DNA of 64,000 nucleotides from Aerococcaceae bacterium NML190073 (GCA_026131555.1 JAMXJH010000001.1:372001-436000); one strand, 5' to 3'. Counted from the first letter of the stretch, positions 21,034-29,520 are shown. Numbers and translations are program-made. Notes: generated from the letters alone by a model not told the origin.

Positions 21034-22524
21034 TTATTCTTTAACAGCTTCTGCTGATTGCATACCTGCTTGACGACCGAAGATAATGATGTCAGCAACC
21101 GCATTTCCGCCGATACGGTTTGAACCATGAATACCGCCTGTTACTTCCCCGGAAGCATACAAGCCTTTAATTGGTTCCCCATCTGCGTTCAATACTTGGG
21201 CATTTGTATTGATTTTCAATCCACCCATTGTGTGGTGTACACCCGGTGCAATCTTAATTGCATAGTATGGTGCAGTTGTCAATGCGTTATCCATACCTGT
21301 TGTACGACCGAATTCCGCATCTTCTTTCGCTTCTACGCTTGCGTTCCACGCTTCTAATGTTGCGGTTAAGTTTTCTGCAGGTACTTCTAAAGCAGCTGCT
21401 AATTCTTCGATTGTATCTGCTTTAACAACTAAACCTTTTTCTTCGTATTTATTAACGGCTTTAACACGTCCTTTCAACGCATCATCCGCAATAACGTACG
21501 CATAGTGTTCAGGCAACTCGATAATCGCTGCTGATACTTTGTCACGTGTTTCCAATTCGTTGAAGAAACGTTTACCTTCTTGGCTTACCAAAATCGCACC
21601 TTCACCACGAACCGCTTCCGTAATCAAGTAAGCAGATTCTTGCTCAACTGTTGGGTGAATTTGGATTTTGTCTAAGTCAACGACTTCGGCACCTAATGCT
21701 TGTGCCATCTTAATACCATCACCTGTTGAACCTTCTTGGTTCGTTGTAACGAAACCGTCTAATTCAGGTTTCAATTCACTTACCATTGATAAGTTTGCAC
21801 CGAAACCACCTGTTGCGATAATGACAGCTTTCGCTTGTACTTCTTTTGTTTCGCCACCGATTTCAACTTTCACACCGGAAGCAGCGCCTTCATTTTGCAA
21901 AATTTCAACAACATTCGCGTTTGTAAACAACGGAATGTTACGTTCTGTGACGTTACGTACTAAACCTTCTACTAAGTAGCCACCTACAGCCGAACCATCT
22001 TCCGGGCGGTGCGTACGTTGCACGCTCATACCACCTGTTGTTGTCAAGTTGTTCAAGCGAATGCCTAATGAATCTAACCACTCGATTGCTGCCGCTGAAT
22101 TATCAACAAAGAAACGCAACAACTCTTGATCGTTTGTTTCCTTACCGCCTTTCAATGTCTCAGCAAAAAAGTCATCATTCTTATCTTCAATTCCTTGTTC
22201 TTTCTGGAATTTAGTTTCTGAAGCGTTCATACCCGCTGATGACTTCATTGTGTTACCACCGGCAACTGGCATTTTCTCAAAGATTGCCACATTTGCACCC
22301 GCATCTTTCGCTGCGATTGCTGCTGCCAATCCGCCACCACCTGCTCCGATGATGACAATGTCATAACTTTCAGCAAGTGTCGATGGGTCTGTATATTCAC
22401 CTACAGATGCGCCTGATACGGCATCTTCACTGCTAGAAGACTCCTCTGCACGAACAACAAGTCCACTGAATAAGCTAACGATTAAGGTTAGCACTGTAAA
22501 TAGAATCGAAAGTTTCTTTTTCAT
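21034..22524 (-). CDS. Exported FAD-dependent fumarate reductase-type flavoprotein
   Basis: The 496-residue product resembles the flavocytochrome c / fumarate and urocanate reductase flavoprotein subunit. A Sec signal peptide spans about residues 1-27 without a lipobox. The FAD Rossmann motif GAGGGGLAAAIAAKDAG (about 58-74), the GGNTMKSSAGMNA stretch and the substrate-capping and active-site segments (RGEGAILVSQEGKRFFNE, HHTMGGLKIN) are present. No haem CxxCH motifs and no FMN-binding domain occur, although many relatives have one or the other. It may use an extracytoplasmic electron acceptor such as fumarate or another acrylate; its electron donor is not encoded nearby. Confidence 0.85.
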   Translation of the reverse strand: MKKKLSILFTVLTLIVSLFSGLVVRAEESSSSEDAVSGASVGEYTDPSTLAESYDIVIIGAGGGGLAAAIAAKDAGANVAIFEKMPVAGGNTMKSSAGMNASETKFQKEQGIEDKNDDFFAETLKGGKETNDQELLRFFVDNSAAAIEWLDSLGIRLNNLTTTGGMSVQRTHRPEDGSAVGGYLVEGLVRNVTERNIPLFTNANVVEILQNEGAASGVKVEIGGETKEVQAKAVIIATGGFGANLSMVSELKPELDGFVTTNQEGSTGDGIKMAQALGAEVVDLDKIQIHPTVEQESAYLITEAVRGEGAILVSQEGKRFFNELETRDKVSAAIIELPEHYAYVIADDALKGRVKAVNKYEEKGLVVKADTIEELAAALEVPAENLTATLEAWNASVEAKEDAEFGRTTGMDNALTTAPYYAIKIAPGVHHTMGGLKINTNAQVLNADGEPIKGLYASGEVTGGIHGSNRIGGNAVADIIIFGRQAGMQSAEAVKE

Positions 22525-22651
22525 AAAAATCCCCCTTCAAATAATTTGTGATAACTTTCTCAAGTCATTATACAATAAATTCCCTTTCAGGACAATACCG
22601 TTTCCATTTTTTCAATGAAATAGCACACTATTTGTGAAAAAATAACAAAAA

Positions 22652-22671
22652 GATGCTCCATCTCGAGCATC
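22652..22671 (-). terminator. Intrinsic terminator after the immunity-like gene
   Basis: A 7-bp stem GATGCTC / GAGCATC is followed by TTTTTG on the minus strand. Confidence 0.65.
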
Positions 22672-22683
22672 CACCAAATCATT

Positions 22684-22986
22684 CTAAAATTGTGATTTGT
22701 CACCATAATCCGAGCGATAACAACCATTGGCACCGGCATGCTTGGCTAATTCTGCCAACTCTCTAATTAGCGCGTTTTGTTCCGCATTGAATTTCAACCC
22801 GTCATTGACGCTACAAAAGTAAATATAGTGTACTAAACGATTGAGTAACGCAACTTCATTCTCCTCTTTCGGTAAACGTTGGTGTACTTTTAACAACACT
22901 TCTAGCAAATCTTCAGAGTCTCCTCGCCGGCTATGAACAGATACACTGTTGTACAAACGATGCACGAGTTCTTGTGCTTTCATCAT
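22684..22986 (-). CDS. Small helical protein resembling enterocin A-type bacteriocin immunity proteins
   Basis: About 100 residues predicted to form a helical bundle. The pattern KEENEVALLNRLVHYIYF followed by SVNDGLKF resembles the conserved core of the EntA immunity family (four-helix proteins that protect against class IIa bacteriocins). The C-terminal YRSDYGDKSQF is a distinctive tail. I chose the ATG at 22986 because GAGAGGAG lies just upstream; the GTG one codon earlier is possible. No bacteriocin gene is adjacent; the gene follows the rplK-rplA terminator. The family call comes from pattern memory only and needs a profile search. Confidence 0.5.
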   Translation of the reverse strand: MMKAQELVHRLYNSVSVHSRRGDSEDLLEVLLKVHQRLPKEENEVALLNRLVHYIYFCSVNDGLKFNAEQNALIRELAELAKHAGANGCYRSDYGDKSQF

Positions 22987-23018
22987 CACAAACACGACTC
23001 CTCTCAATTACAAAAAAA

Positions 23019-23055
23019 AGAGCGTCAGCACTCTAAATAGAGTACCAACCGCTCT
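23019..23055 (-). terminator. Intrinsic terminator of the rplK-rplA operon
   Basis: A stem AGAGCG...ACTCT / AGAGT...CGCTCT with a small internal loop is followed by eight Ts on the minus strand, immediately after the rplA stop. Confidence 0.85.
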
Positions 23056-23061
23056 CGTTAA

Positions 23062-23751
23062 TTATAAGCTTGCTGTGTCAATTTTGATACCAGGTCCAAA
23101 AGTTGTACTTAATGTTAAGTTAGTAATGTAAGTACCTTTTGCTGCTGCCGGCTTAACACGTAAGATTTGCTCGTGTAAAGCTTTGAAGTTTTCAACTAAT
23201 TTGTTGTCTTCAAATGATACTTTACCGATTGGCACGTTTACGATACCTGCTTTGTCAGCACGGTAAGTAACTTGACCTGCTTTGATGTCGTTAACTGCTT
23301 TTGTAACGTCCATTGTAACAGTTCCTGTTTTAGGGTTTGGCATTAAACCTTTAGGTCCTAATACACGACCTAAACGACCAACTTGACCCATCATATCAGG
23401 TGTTGCGACCATTACATCGAAATCTAACCAACCGTCGCTGATTTTTTGGATTAAGTCTGCTTCACCAACGAAATCTGCTCCCGCTGCTTCTGCTTCTTTA
23501 GCTTTTTCGCCACGTGCGATTACTACTACACGGTAAGTTTTACCTGTTCCGTGTGGCAATACCATTGCGCCACGAATTTGTTGGTCAGCTTTTTTAACGT
23601 CAATGTTCAAGTTGTAAGATACTTCCACTGTTGCATCGAACTTAGCAAAGTCGATTTCTTTTGCCAAAGCAACAGCTTCAGTAGCATCATATTTTTTGTT
23701 ACGGTCTACTTTAGCAAGTGCCGCTTGTAAGTTTTTGCTTTTCTTAGCCAT
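23062..23751 (-). CDS. rplA: 50S ribosomal protein L1
   Basis: Ribosomal protein L1 forms the mobile L1 stalk of the large subunit and often represses its own mRNA. The 229-residue length and motifs such as [14 protein letters not shown] (about residues 132-145) and the [14 protein letters not shown] region are typical. It follows rplK after an 81-nt gap that contains a second L1-type mRNA site. AGGAGG precedes the ATG. Confidence 0.98.
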   Translation of the reverse strand: MAKKSKNLQAALAKVDRNKKYDATEAVALAKEIDFAKFDATVEVSYNLNIDVKKADQQIRGAMVLPHGTGKTYRVVVIARGEKAKEAEAAGADFVGEADLIQKISDGWLDFDVMVATPDMMGQVGRLGRVLGPKGLMPNPKTGTVTMDVTKAVNDIKAGQVTYRADKAGIVNVPIGKVSFEDNKLVENFKALHEQILRVKPAAAKGTYITNLTLSTTFGPGIKIDTASL

Positions 23752-23770
23752 TTTTATTTCCTCCTATTTT

Positions 23771-23796
23771 GTGGTTTTAACGGTTTTACCTCCCAC
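23771..23796 (-). promoter_or_regulatory. Putative L1-binding mRNA motif before rplA
   Basis: On the minus strand GTGGGAGG, a short loop, ACCG and a CCAC closing strand form GTGG/CCAC and GGT/ACC helices around an asymmetric internal loop. This is the layout of L1 autoregulatory sites known from Firmicutes. It lies 20 nt before the rplA start. A related motif precedes rplK. Confidence 0.55.
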
Positions 23797-23832
23797 ACCC
23801 GATAGAATACGGGGCGAGAAGCTACATTGTGC

Positions 23833-24258
23833 TTAGTCTTGGACTGTGATACCCATAGAGCGAGCAGTACCTTCAACCATGCGCATTGCAGCTTCTACGT
23901 CTGCTGCATTTAAGTCTGGCATCTTAGTTTCTGCGATTTGTCTTACTTGATCTTTTGTTACTGTTGCAACTTTAGTTTTGTTTGGTACACCTGAACCTTT
24001 TTCGATTCCAGCTGCTTTTAATAACAATACTGGAGCTGGTGGTGTCTTTGTAATGAAAGTAAATGAACGATCTTCATATACTGAGATTACAACCGGGATG
24101 ATCAAACCTGCTTGATCTTGTGTACGAGCGTTGAACTCTTTACAGAATCCCATGATGTTTACTTGTGCTTGACCCAACGCTGGACCTACTGGTGGAGCTG
24201 GACTTGCTTTTCCGGCTGGGATTTGTAATTTAACTTGTTTTACGACTTTTTTAGCCAC
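23833..24258 (-). CDS. rplK: 50S ribosomal protein L11
   Basis: L11 is part of the GTPase-associated centre. The 141 residues include the N-terminal [22 protein letters not shown] pattern (recognisable from about residue 8) and the rRNA-binding C-terminal half with AGIEKGSG and RSMGI. The start is a GTG preceded by AAGGAGGAA. It is the first gene of the rplK-rplA operon, with promoter and an L1-type motif upstream. Confidence 0.98.
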   Translation of the reverse strand: MAKKVVKQVKLQIPAGKASPAPPVGPALGQAQVNIMGFCKEFNARTQDQAGLIIPVVISVYEDRSFTFITKTPPAPVLLLKAAGIEKGSGVPNKTKVATVTKDQVRQIAETKMPDLNAADVEAAMRMVEGTARSMGITVQD

Positions 24259-24292
24259 GAAACATTCCTCCTTATAAATTTTTGTTCGTGAT

Positions 24293-24317
24293 GTGGTTCA
24301 TGGGTTGCCCCTCCCAC
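24293..24317 (-). promoter_or_regulatory. Putative L1-binding mRNA motif before rplK
   Basis: On the minus strand GTGG-GAG-GGG, loop CAA, then CCC-ATGAA-CCAC folds as two short helices around a GAG/ATGAA internal loop, like known L1 target sites. It lies between the promoter and the rplK ribosome site. Confidence 0.55.
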
Positions 24318-24345
24318 TCATTGTGCGTACTTTGCGCACCGTAAT

Positions 24346-24373
24346 ATTATAGCATAATCTTTTAGGAAATCAA
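24346..24373 (-). promoter_or_regulatory. Promoter of rplK-rplA
   Basis: TTGATT, a 16-nt spacer and a perfect TATAAT on the minus strand lie about 90 nt before rplK. The nusG gene ends just upstream, so rplKA has its own promoter. Confidence 0.65.
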
Positions 24374-24390
24374 CACTTAATATTGGGAAA

Positions 24391-24933
24391 CTACACTTCT
24401 TCTTTTTTGACTTGAGAAAATTCAAGTTCCGCAACTGTTTCACGTCCGAACATTTCAATGACAACTTTAAGTTTCTCGTGTTCTTGGTCGATTTCTTCAA
24501 TTTCACCTGTCAAACCAGAGAAGGCGCCGTCGACGATTTTGACATGATCGCCTATGGCTACGTTCAATTCGACACGTGCTGTTAAATCGCTTGTTCCTAA
24601 TATTGCTTCAATTTCTTCCGGTAGTAGTGGAGATGGCTTGCTCCCAGCTCCGTGTGACCCGACGAAGCCTGTTACGCCCGGTGTGTTACGAACGATAAAC
24701 CACGCTTGATCAGACATAATCATTTCTACTAAGACGTAGCCCGGGAAAGTTTTGTCGACTTTTTTCTTCTCTACGCCATCGTTAATTTCAATGACTTCTT
24801 CTTCCGGGATAACAATGCGAAAAATATTCTCTTGCATATTCATACTTTCTTTACGCATTTCGATATTTTCTTTGACCTTGTTCTCATATCCTGAATAGGT
24901 GTGCAATACATACCATTCTTTTCTTGCTTCCAT
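24391..24933 (-). CDS. nusG: Transcription termination/antitermination factor NusG
   Basis: NusG binds the RNA polymerase clamp and couples elongation with other processes. The 180-residue protein has the NGN domain (WYVLHTYSGYENKVKENI near the start, FPGYVLVEM near 64) and a C-terminal KOW domain (IGDHVKIVDGAFSGLTG about residue 126). The ATG at 24933 is preferred to upstream starts because AAAGGAGAACAGTT lies before it. It has its own promoter and a short hairpin with a T-tract in its leader. Confidence 0.97.
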   Translation of the reverse strand: MEARKEWYVLHTYSGYENKVKENIEMRKESMNMQENIFRIVIPEEEVIEINDGVEKKKVDKTFPGYVLVEMIMSDQAWFIVRNTPGVTGFVGSHGAGSKPSPLLPEEIEAILGTSDLTARVELNVAIGDHVKIVDGAFSGLTGEIEEIDQEHEKLKVVIEMFGRETVAELEFSQVKKEEV

Positions 24934-24957
24934 AACTGTTCTCCTTTTTGTCAAAAT

Positions 24958-24978
24958 AAAAAACCTACCATTGTAGGT
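24958..24978 (-). promoter_or_regulatory. Hairpin with T-tract in the nusG leader (possible attenuator)
   Basis: On the minus strand ACCTAC, loop AATG, GTAGGT is followed by TTTTTATTTTG, just upstream of the nusG ribosome site and about 30 nt after the predicted transcription start. The stem is only 6 bp, so activity as a terminator is uncertain. Confidence 0.4.
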
Positions 24979-24997
24979 CCTGCGTTCAACTACTGAT

Positions 24998-25026
24998 AGT
25001 ATAGCATTGATGTGTCCGTTTCTCAA
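24998..25026 (-). promoter_or_regulatory. Promoter of nusG
   Basis: TTGAGA, a 17-nt spacer and TATACT on the minus strand lie between secE and nusG. This gives nusG a separate start in addition to possible readthrough from secE. Confidence 0.6.
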
Positions 25027-25113
25027 TATAAAAAGACCGGATTTCGCCCGGAAGACGCTAGCGAGCCTTCGTTCGACGTATCCAATCTCTTCATAATCTT
25101 TATTATAATGACA

Positions 25114-25287
25114 TTATAATGACAAGAACCAATTGATTAGTTGTGAAAAACCTAAGTCAATTCCTGCAAAATAAGCACCGAACAATACAATGCTCAAAAT
25201 TACAACCCAAGTGTAACGTGTAACTTCTCTGAATGATGGCCATGTTACGCGCTTCAACTCTTTATTCACTCGTTTCAAGTATCCCAT
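25114..25287 (-). CDS. secE: Preprotein translocase subunit SecE
   Basis: A 57-residue single-span membrane protein that clamps SecY in the translocon. The conserved amphipathic start ELKRVTWPSFREVTRYT (about residues 10-26) leads into a transmembrane helix (about 27-45). The length is typical of Gram-positive SecE. It follows rpmG by 12 nt and sits upstream of nusG, the universal arrangement. Confidence 0.95.
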   Translation of the reverse strand: MGYLKRVNKELKRVTWPSFREVTRYTWVVILSIVLFGAYFAGIDLGFSQLINWFLSL

Positions 25288-25299
25288 GCTGCACCTTCC

Positions 25300-25452
25300 T
25301 TATTTCGTTTCTTTGTGTAATGTATGTTTGTTACAATATTTGCAAAATTTCTTAATCTCTAAGCGAACGGTGTGTCCTGTTTGTGTTGGCACCATTTGAT
25401 AATTGCGTTGTCCACATTCCGAACATGCCAGTGATGCTTTCTTCTGCGCCAT
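25300..25452 (-). CDS. rpmG: 50S ribosomal protein L33 (zinc-ribbon form)
   Basis: A 50-residue ribosomal protein with two cysteine pairs, CSEC (residues 10-13) and CKYC (37-40), so it is the zinc-binding form of L33. GGAGG precedes the ATG by nine bases. It lies between sigH and secE as in Bacillus. Confidence 0.95.
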   Translation of the reverse strand: MAQKKASLACSECGQRNYQMVPTQTGHTVRLEIKKFCKYCNKHTLHKETK

Positions 25453-25548
25453 CAACAATTCCCTCCTTCACCGTTACGGTATCGATGTCTGATACATACG
25501 GATATGTACGACGTCCACGGTTAATAATAGGCGTATTCCGTCTAAAAG

Positions 25549-26166
25549 TCAAGTTATTCCGCTATCGCGAAGCATTTTTCGTAGTTTTTGTCGGCAGCGG
25601 TCGTAAGCGGAACCGACTTTGGTAGCCGGAATTTGTAAAGATTCCGCAATTTCTTCCATGTCCATTCCTTGCAAAAAATGAACGAATACTTTTTTCTCCA
25701 GTTTGGATAAGCGCGTAAAGTATGAATGTGTCTGCTCACGCACCGTTACGCGATCTTCAGGTTGAAAGAACAGCGTTTGTTCTTTCACTTCCAGAACGCT
25801 TCCTTCTTCATAAAGTGGTCTCTCATATATCCGGTACTCGAAAGAATGCTTCCCTTCTCGTCCACCACGTTTCTTTGCCGTTTCGTAGCGAAAAATATTA
25901 TACATATGGCTTTTGTATACCAATTGAACAAAGCGAGCAAAATGTGCATTGCGATTCTCATCATAACGTTGAACAGCATGATAGAGGGCAATTCGCCCTT
26001 CTTGACAGTAATCCGCTGGTGTAAACAAGGGAATTTTGTACAATTTGATACCGCTGTATATCAGTGGTTTGAAGCGACGATACAATTCAATAAACAGAAC
26101 ATCTTCAAACTGCACTTGTAGTTTCGACACAATTTCTTCATTCGTCATCTCTCTAATCGTTGGCAT
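25549..26166 (-). CDS. sigH: RNA polymerase sigma factor of the SigH / ComX group
   Basis: The 205-residue protein has sigma region 2 (PADYCQEGRIALYHAVQRYDENRN, recognisable near residues 49-72) and a C-terminal region 4 helix-turn-helix (MDMEEIAESLQIPATKVGSAY). Its position between rae1 and rpmG matches Bacillus sigH, which controls competence and stationary-phase genes; in lactobacilli and relatives the orthologue drives the DNA-uptake regulon. The ATG at 26166 follows AAAAGGAGTTGC. Which regulon it controls here is inferred from synteny only. Confidence 0.85.
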   Translation of the reverse strand: MPTIREMTNEEIVSKLQVQFEDVLFIELYRRFKPLIYSGIKLYKIPLFTPADYCQEGRIALYHAVQRYDENRNAHFARFVQLVYKSHMYNIFRYETAKKRGGREGKHSFEYRIYERPLYEEGSVLEVKEQTLFFQPEDRVTVREQTHSYFTRLSKLEKKVFVHFLQGMDMEEIAESLQIPATKVGSAYDRCRQKLRKMLRDSGIT

Positions 26167-26197
26167 GTTGCAACTCCTTTTCGTTAGATAGGCGAGG

Positions 26198-26722
26198 TTA
26201 TTGGTCCAAATCATACCTTAACTGATCGAGTTGCTTGAGTTGTTCAACTTGCCATGGGCTATGCCGCCGAATCATCGCATCATAATGCGTGCGAATATCT
26301 TCTTGAATTTGCTGCTTGGCATATTGGATGTCAATCCATAATTCTTGCGACGACTGGCGTAAGGCGCCTTTTTGGAAGATGAGCCACTGCTCTGCCATAT
26401 CACTGGTCGCCACGATTACCCGATTCCACGCACGAATATATTGCCCCACTTCTCGCTCGATGTAAGTGTCTGCTGTTTCCCCGCTTTCTGTAAAAACAAC
26501 TTGGAGATTCGCATAATCAAAAGAAGTTGTCACACCCGGTACATGTTGCGCATCAAAGACTACGATGACTTGCCAGTTGCGGTATTTGCCGTAATTAGAT
26601 AGTTCAAATAACAAGCGGTCTCTTGCTTCTTGTGTGTCACCTTGACGCATCAGCCTGTTTAATTCGCCCCAAGCCCCTATCATATTGTAGCCATCGACAA
26701 AAAGAATATCTCTTTTTTTCAT
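26198..26722 (-). CDS. rae1: NYN-domain endoribonuclease Rae1 (YacP family)
   Basis: A 174-residue PIN-like NYN-domain protein. In Bacillus the orthologue YacP/Rae1 is a ribosome-associated endonuclease that cuts mRNA in a translation-dependent way. The start motif DILFVDGYNMIGAW (about residues 4-17) and VFTESGETADTYIEREV carry the conserved acidic residues. It sits between rlmB and sigH in the conserved order. Confidence 0.88.
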   Translation of the reverse strand: MKKRDILFVDGYNMIGAWGELNRLMRQGDTQEARDRLLFELSNYGKYRNWQVIVVFDAQHVPGVTTSFDYANLQVVFTESGETADTYIEREVGQYIRAWNRVIVATSDMAEQWLIFQKGALRQSSQELWIDIQYAKQQIQEDIRTHYDAMIRRHSPWQVEQLKQLDQLRYDLDQ

Positions 26723-26731
26723 AAAGCAACA

Positions 26732-27574
26732 TTATGGCATGCGGTGGCGTGCAACTTCGTACATCAATACGGCAGCGGCGACGCTCGCATTCAAGCTTTG
26801 GACATGCCCGGTCATCGGGATTGTCACGGTACCGTCCGCAATCGATTTGATAAGCGGTGACACGCCTTGACCTTCATTACCGATGACGAGTGCAATCGCA
26901 CCGCGGCTGTTCCATTGGCGCATATCTTCGCCTGCCATATCCGTGGCAAAAATCCAAACGCCTCGCTCTTTCAATTGTTCGATTGTTTGCGCAACATTCG
27001 TGACACGCACAACCGGAATATGCTCAATGGCACCCGTTGATGTCTTGGCAACCACGCCGGTTAAGCCGACTGCCCGGCGTTTAGGAATAATAACGCCGTG
27101 CACCCCTGTCGCATCCGCCGTCCGCAAAATCGACCCCAAATTGTGCGGATCTTCAATTCCGTCCAAAATAAGTAAGAACGGGGCTTCTTGTCGCTCGTTC
27201 GCTAAGGCGAAACAATCTTCTAATGTTTGGTACTCAAAAGCCGGTAACATTAGCACGAAACCTTGATGATTGGCATCTTGTGTTAAGTCGTCCAATTTAG
27301 ACTTCGGAACTTCTTGATATACAATTCCTTGTTGTTTTGCTAAGGCTATTATATCTTGAGAAGATGTTCCTGTAACCCCTTTCTGAACGAAAAGTTTATT
27401 AACTTGGCGCTTTTCCTTCAAAATGGTCTGAACCGCATGTTTGCCGAAAACAATTTCATTTTGTTGTTCGATGTTTTCATTATGTTGAGGTGTTCGAGCT
27501 GTTCGTTGATTTTTTGGCACAACTTGCTTAGGTTTTTGCACAGAAGGTTGCGCTTTGTGACGTTTCTGTTTCAT
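26732..27574 (-). CDS. rlmB: TrmH/SpoU-family rRNA 2'-O-methyltransferase (RlmB)
   Basis: A 280-residue SPOUT methyltransferase, most likely for 23S rRNA G2251 as in RlmB. After a basic, Gln/Pro-rich N-terminal extension it shows the substrate-binding domain (IVFGKHAVQTIL) and SPOUT motifs LILDGIEDPHNLGSILRTAD, VIGNEGQGVSPLI and IPMTGHVQSLNASVAAAVLMYE. The ATG at 27574 overlaps the mrnC stop as ATGA and has AAAGGAG upstream, which argues for translational coupling. Confidence 0.92.
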   Translation of the reverse strand: MKQKRHKAQPSVQKPKQVVPKNQRTARTPQHNENIEQQNEIVFGKHAVQTILKEKRQVNKLFVQKGVTGTSSQDIIALAKQQGIVYQEVPKSKLDDLTQDANHQGFVLMLPAFEYQTLEDCFALANERQEAPFLLILDGIEDPHNLGSILRTADATGVHGVIIPKRRAVGLTGVVAKTSTGAIEHIPVVRVTNVAQTIEQLKERGVWIFATDMAGEDMRQWNSRGAIALVIGNEGQGVSPLIKSIADGTVTIPMTGHVQSLNASVAAAVLMYEVARHRMP

Positions 27575-27966
27575 GGGTTGCTCCTTTCGTCGAGCGTTTG
27601 AATTGCCAATTCGATTAAATATCTTTCTCTGTCCGTTTGCTGTGTGAGATGTAACCACCCGATTAAGGCTTCAAATCCGGTTGCTTGTCGATAATCGCCA
27701 ATCGAGGCGTTTTTGGCTTTTGTGTTGGATTTGTGATTGCGACCGCGCTTATAAAATTCGATTTCTTGTGGTGTGAGCACTTCGTCGGTTTCCAGCCATT
27801 TTTTGATAATATAAGCTTGTCCGGCGGCTTCGACGTATTTGATAGCGGCTTTGTGCAATTTATTCGGTTGCGTGATACCGCAGTTCACCACATGTTTGCG
27901 CACGTACATTTCGTAAACTGCATCGCCGACATAAGCTAATGCCGAGCCGTTTAATAAATCAACCAT
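27571..27966 (-). CDS. mrnC: Mini-ribonuclease III
   Basis: A 131-residue RNase III catalytic domain without the double-stranded-RNA-binding domain, used for 23S rRNA 3' maturation in Bacillus. The family signature LAYVGDAVYEMYVR (about residues 10-23) contains the acidic metal ligands. Its ATG abuts the cysS stop, and its stop overlaps the rlmB start, so the three genes form one operon. Confidence 0.93.
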   Translation of the reverse strand: MVDLLNGSALAYVGDAVYEMYVRKHVVNCGITQPNKLHKAAIKYVEAAGQAYIIKKWLETDEVLTPQEIEFYKRGRNHKSNTKAKNASIGDYRQATGFEALIGWLHLTQQTDRERYLIELAIQTLDERSNP

Positions 27967-29379
27967 CTAGTTCACTCGCTTCCATGTCGTACCTTGTGGC
28001 GTATCATCTAACAAAATACCTTGCGACTTCAACAAGTCACGAATTTCATCACTGCGAGCATAATCTTTATTCAGACGCGCTTGAGTGCGTTCTTCAATCA
28101 ATGCCATAATCGAATCATCCAATAAAGTTTCCTCTTCCAATTCTAACCCAAAAATCGCAAGTTGCTCGCTGAGTAATTGTTTCATTGAAGTAAGCGTCTC
28201 TTTAGAGACACTTCCTTCGAGATAACGATTGATAGCTTTGACCAAATTGAATATTTCAGTGATACCGTTAGACGCATTGACATCATCGTCCATCGCTGTG
28301 ATAAACGCTTGTTGATGTCCCGCTAATTGTGCTTGCCACTCTTCTTCCACTATGTCCGAAGCATCATTCAAACGATGATTGATGCGACGCAAGACTTCAC
28401 GTAATTTCTCCACATTCGTCTGCGCTTCTTGAATAGCAATCGTGCTATAACGTACAGGACGGCGGTAATGAACCGTTGATAACAAATAACGCACGACCAT
28501 CGGGTCGTATTCTTCTAGCAAATCACGCAACAACACAAAGTTGCCGAGCGACTTGCTCATTTTCTCATCGTCTTGACCGATTGTCACGAACCCATTGTGT
28601 AACCAGTAATTAGCAAATTTGTGTCCCGTACAGCACTCCGATTGCGCAATTTCGTTCTCGTGGTGCGGGAACTCCAAGTCTTGTCCGCCACCATGAATGT
28701 CGATTGTGTGCCCTAAATATTTCGTTGCCATTACCGAACACTCGATGTGCCAGCCCGGACGCCCGTCACTCCAAGGCGATTGCCAACTAATCTCATCAGC
28801 GGATTTTGTTTTTTTCCATAGGGCAAAATGAATCGGGCTTTCCTTACGTTCTGTCTCGTCAAGTTCGACGCGTTCGCTGGCACCTGCTAATAAATCTTTA
28901 ATTGATTGGTCTGACAATTCACCATATGTCTCAAACTTCTCGGTTCTAAAGTACACATCGCCATCCGATTCATACGCATAATCTTTATCAATGAGTTGTT
29001 GAATAAATTCAATAATCTCTTCGATATTCTCCATCACACGCGGATGAATACTCGCCGGTTTAATATTGATCGCACTCGTATCTTCCTTAAAGGCAGCAAT
29101 GTATTTATCCGCTAATGCTGCAGGCGAAATACCTTCTTCCTTAGCCGCACGAATAATTTTGTCATCGACATCAGTAAAATTGCTGACATAATTCACCTGA
29201 TAACCACGGTATTCTAGATAACGACGAATCGTATCAAAGGCCACAGCACTGCGCGCATTTCCAATATGAATATAATAATAAACCGTCGGTCCGCAGACAT
29301 AGAAACTCACTTCATTCGGTTTGATTGGCGTAAACAACTCCTTACGCCGAGTGAGTGTATTATATAATTGAATACTCAT
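27967..29379 (-). CDS. cysS: Cysteinyl-tRNA synthetase
   Basis: A class I tRNA synthetase of 470 residues. It shows the zinc-binding CGPTVYYYIHIGNAR with the HIGN signature (about residues 28-42), the ligand segments around WHIECSVM and HHENEIAQSE, and the KMSKS loop (DDEKMSKSLGN). The ATG at 29379 is chosen because the family starts with the conserved IQLYNTLTRRKE. It begins the cysS-mrnC-rlmB operon, with a terminator separating it from gltX. No T-box leader is visible. Confidence 0.97.
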   Translation of the reverse strand: MSIQLYNTLTRRKELFTPIKPNEVSFYVCGPTVYYYIHIGNARSAVAFDTIRRYLEYRGYQVNYVSNFTDVDDKIIRAAKEEGISPAALADKYIAAFKEDTSAINIKPASIHPRVMENIEEIIEFIQQLIDKDYAYESDGDVYFRTEKFETYGELSDQSIKDLLAGASERVELDETERKESPIHFALWKKTKSADEISWQSPWSDGRPGWHIECSVMATKYLGHTIDIHGGGQDLEFPHHENEIAQSECCTGHKFANYWLHNGFVTIGQDDEKMSKSLGNFVLLRDLLEEYDPMVVRYLLSTVHYRRPVRYSTIAIQEAQTNVEKLREVLRRINHRLNDASDIVEEEWQAQLAGHQQAFITAMDDDVNASNGITEIFNLVKAINRYLEGSVSKETLTSMKQLLSEQLAIFGLELEEETLLDDSIMALIEERTQARLNKDYARSDEIRDLLKSQGILLDDTPQGTTWKRVN

Positions 29380-29433
29380 CCATCTGACTCCTCTCTCATT
29401 CAACAATATTCCTTCTCTATTGTAACAAAAATA

Positions 29434-29461
29434 AAAGAAGCGGGAAATATAAAGCTTCTTT
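29434..29461 (-). terminator. Intrinsic terminator between gltX and cysS
   Basis: An 8-bp stem AAAGAAGC / GCTTCTTT is followed by TATTTTTG on the minus strand. A second hairpin (GGGAAG / CTTCCC with an outer GGG / CCC, about 29472-29502) followed by TTTTC precedes it, so gltX has tandem terminators. Confidence 0.7.
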
Positions 29462-29520
29462 AACACGAAAAGGGCGGGAAGCAAATTAACTTCCCTAACC
29501 CTGACTACTTCATCATTCGA

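Noticed and set aside
29380-29520. A T-box riboswitch for cysS or gltX
   Set aside because: The gaps are too short and lack the T-box sequence and antiterminator; only simple terminator hairpins are seen.
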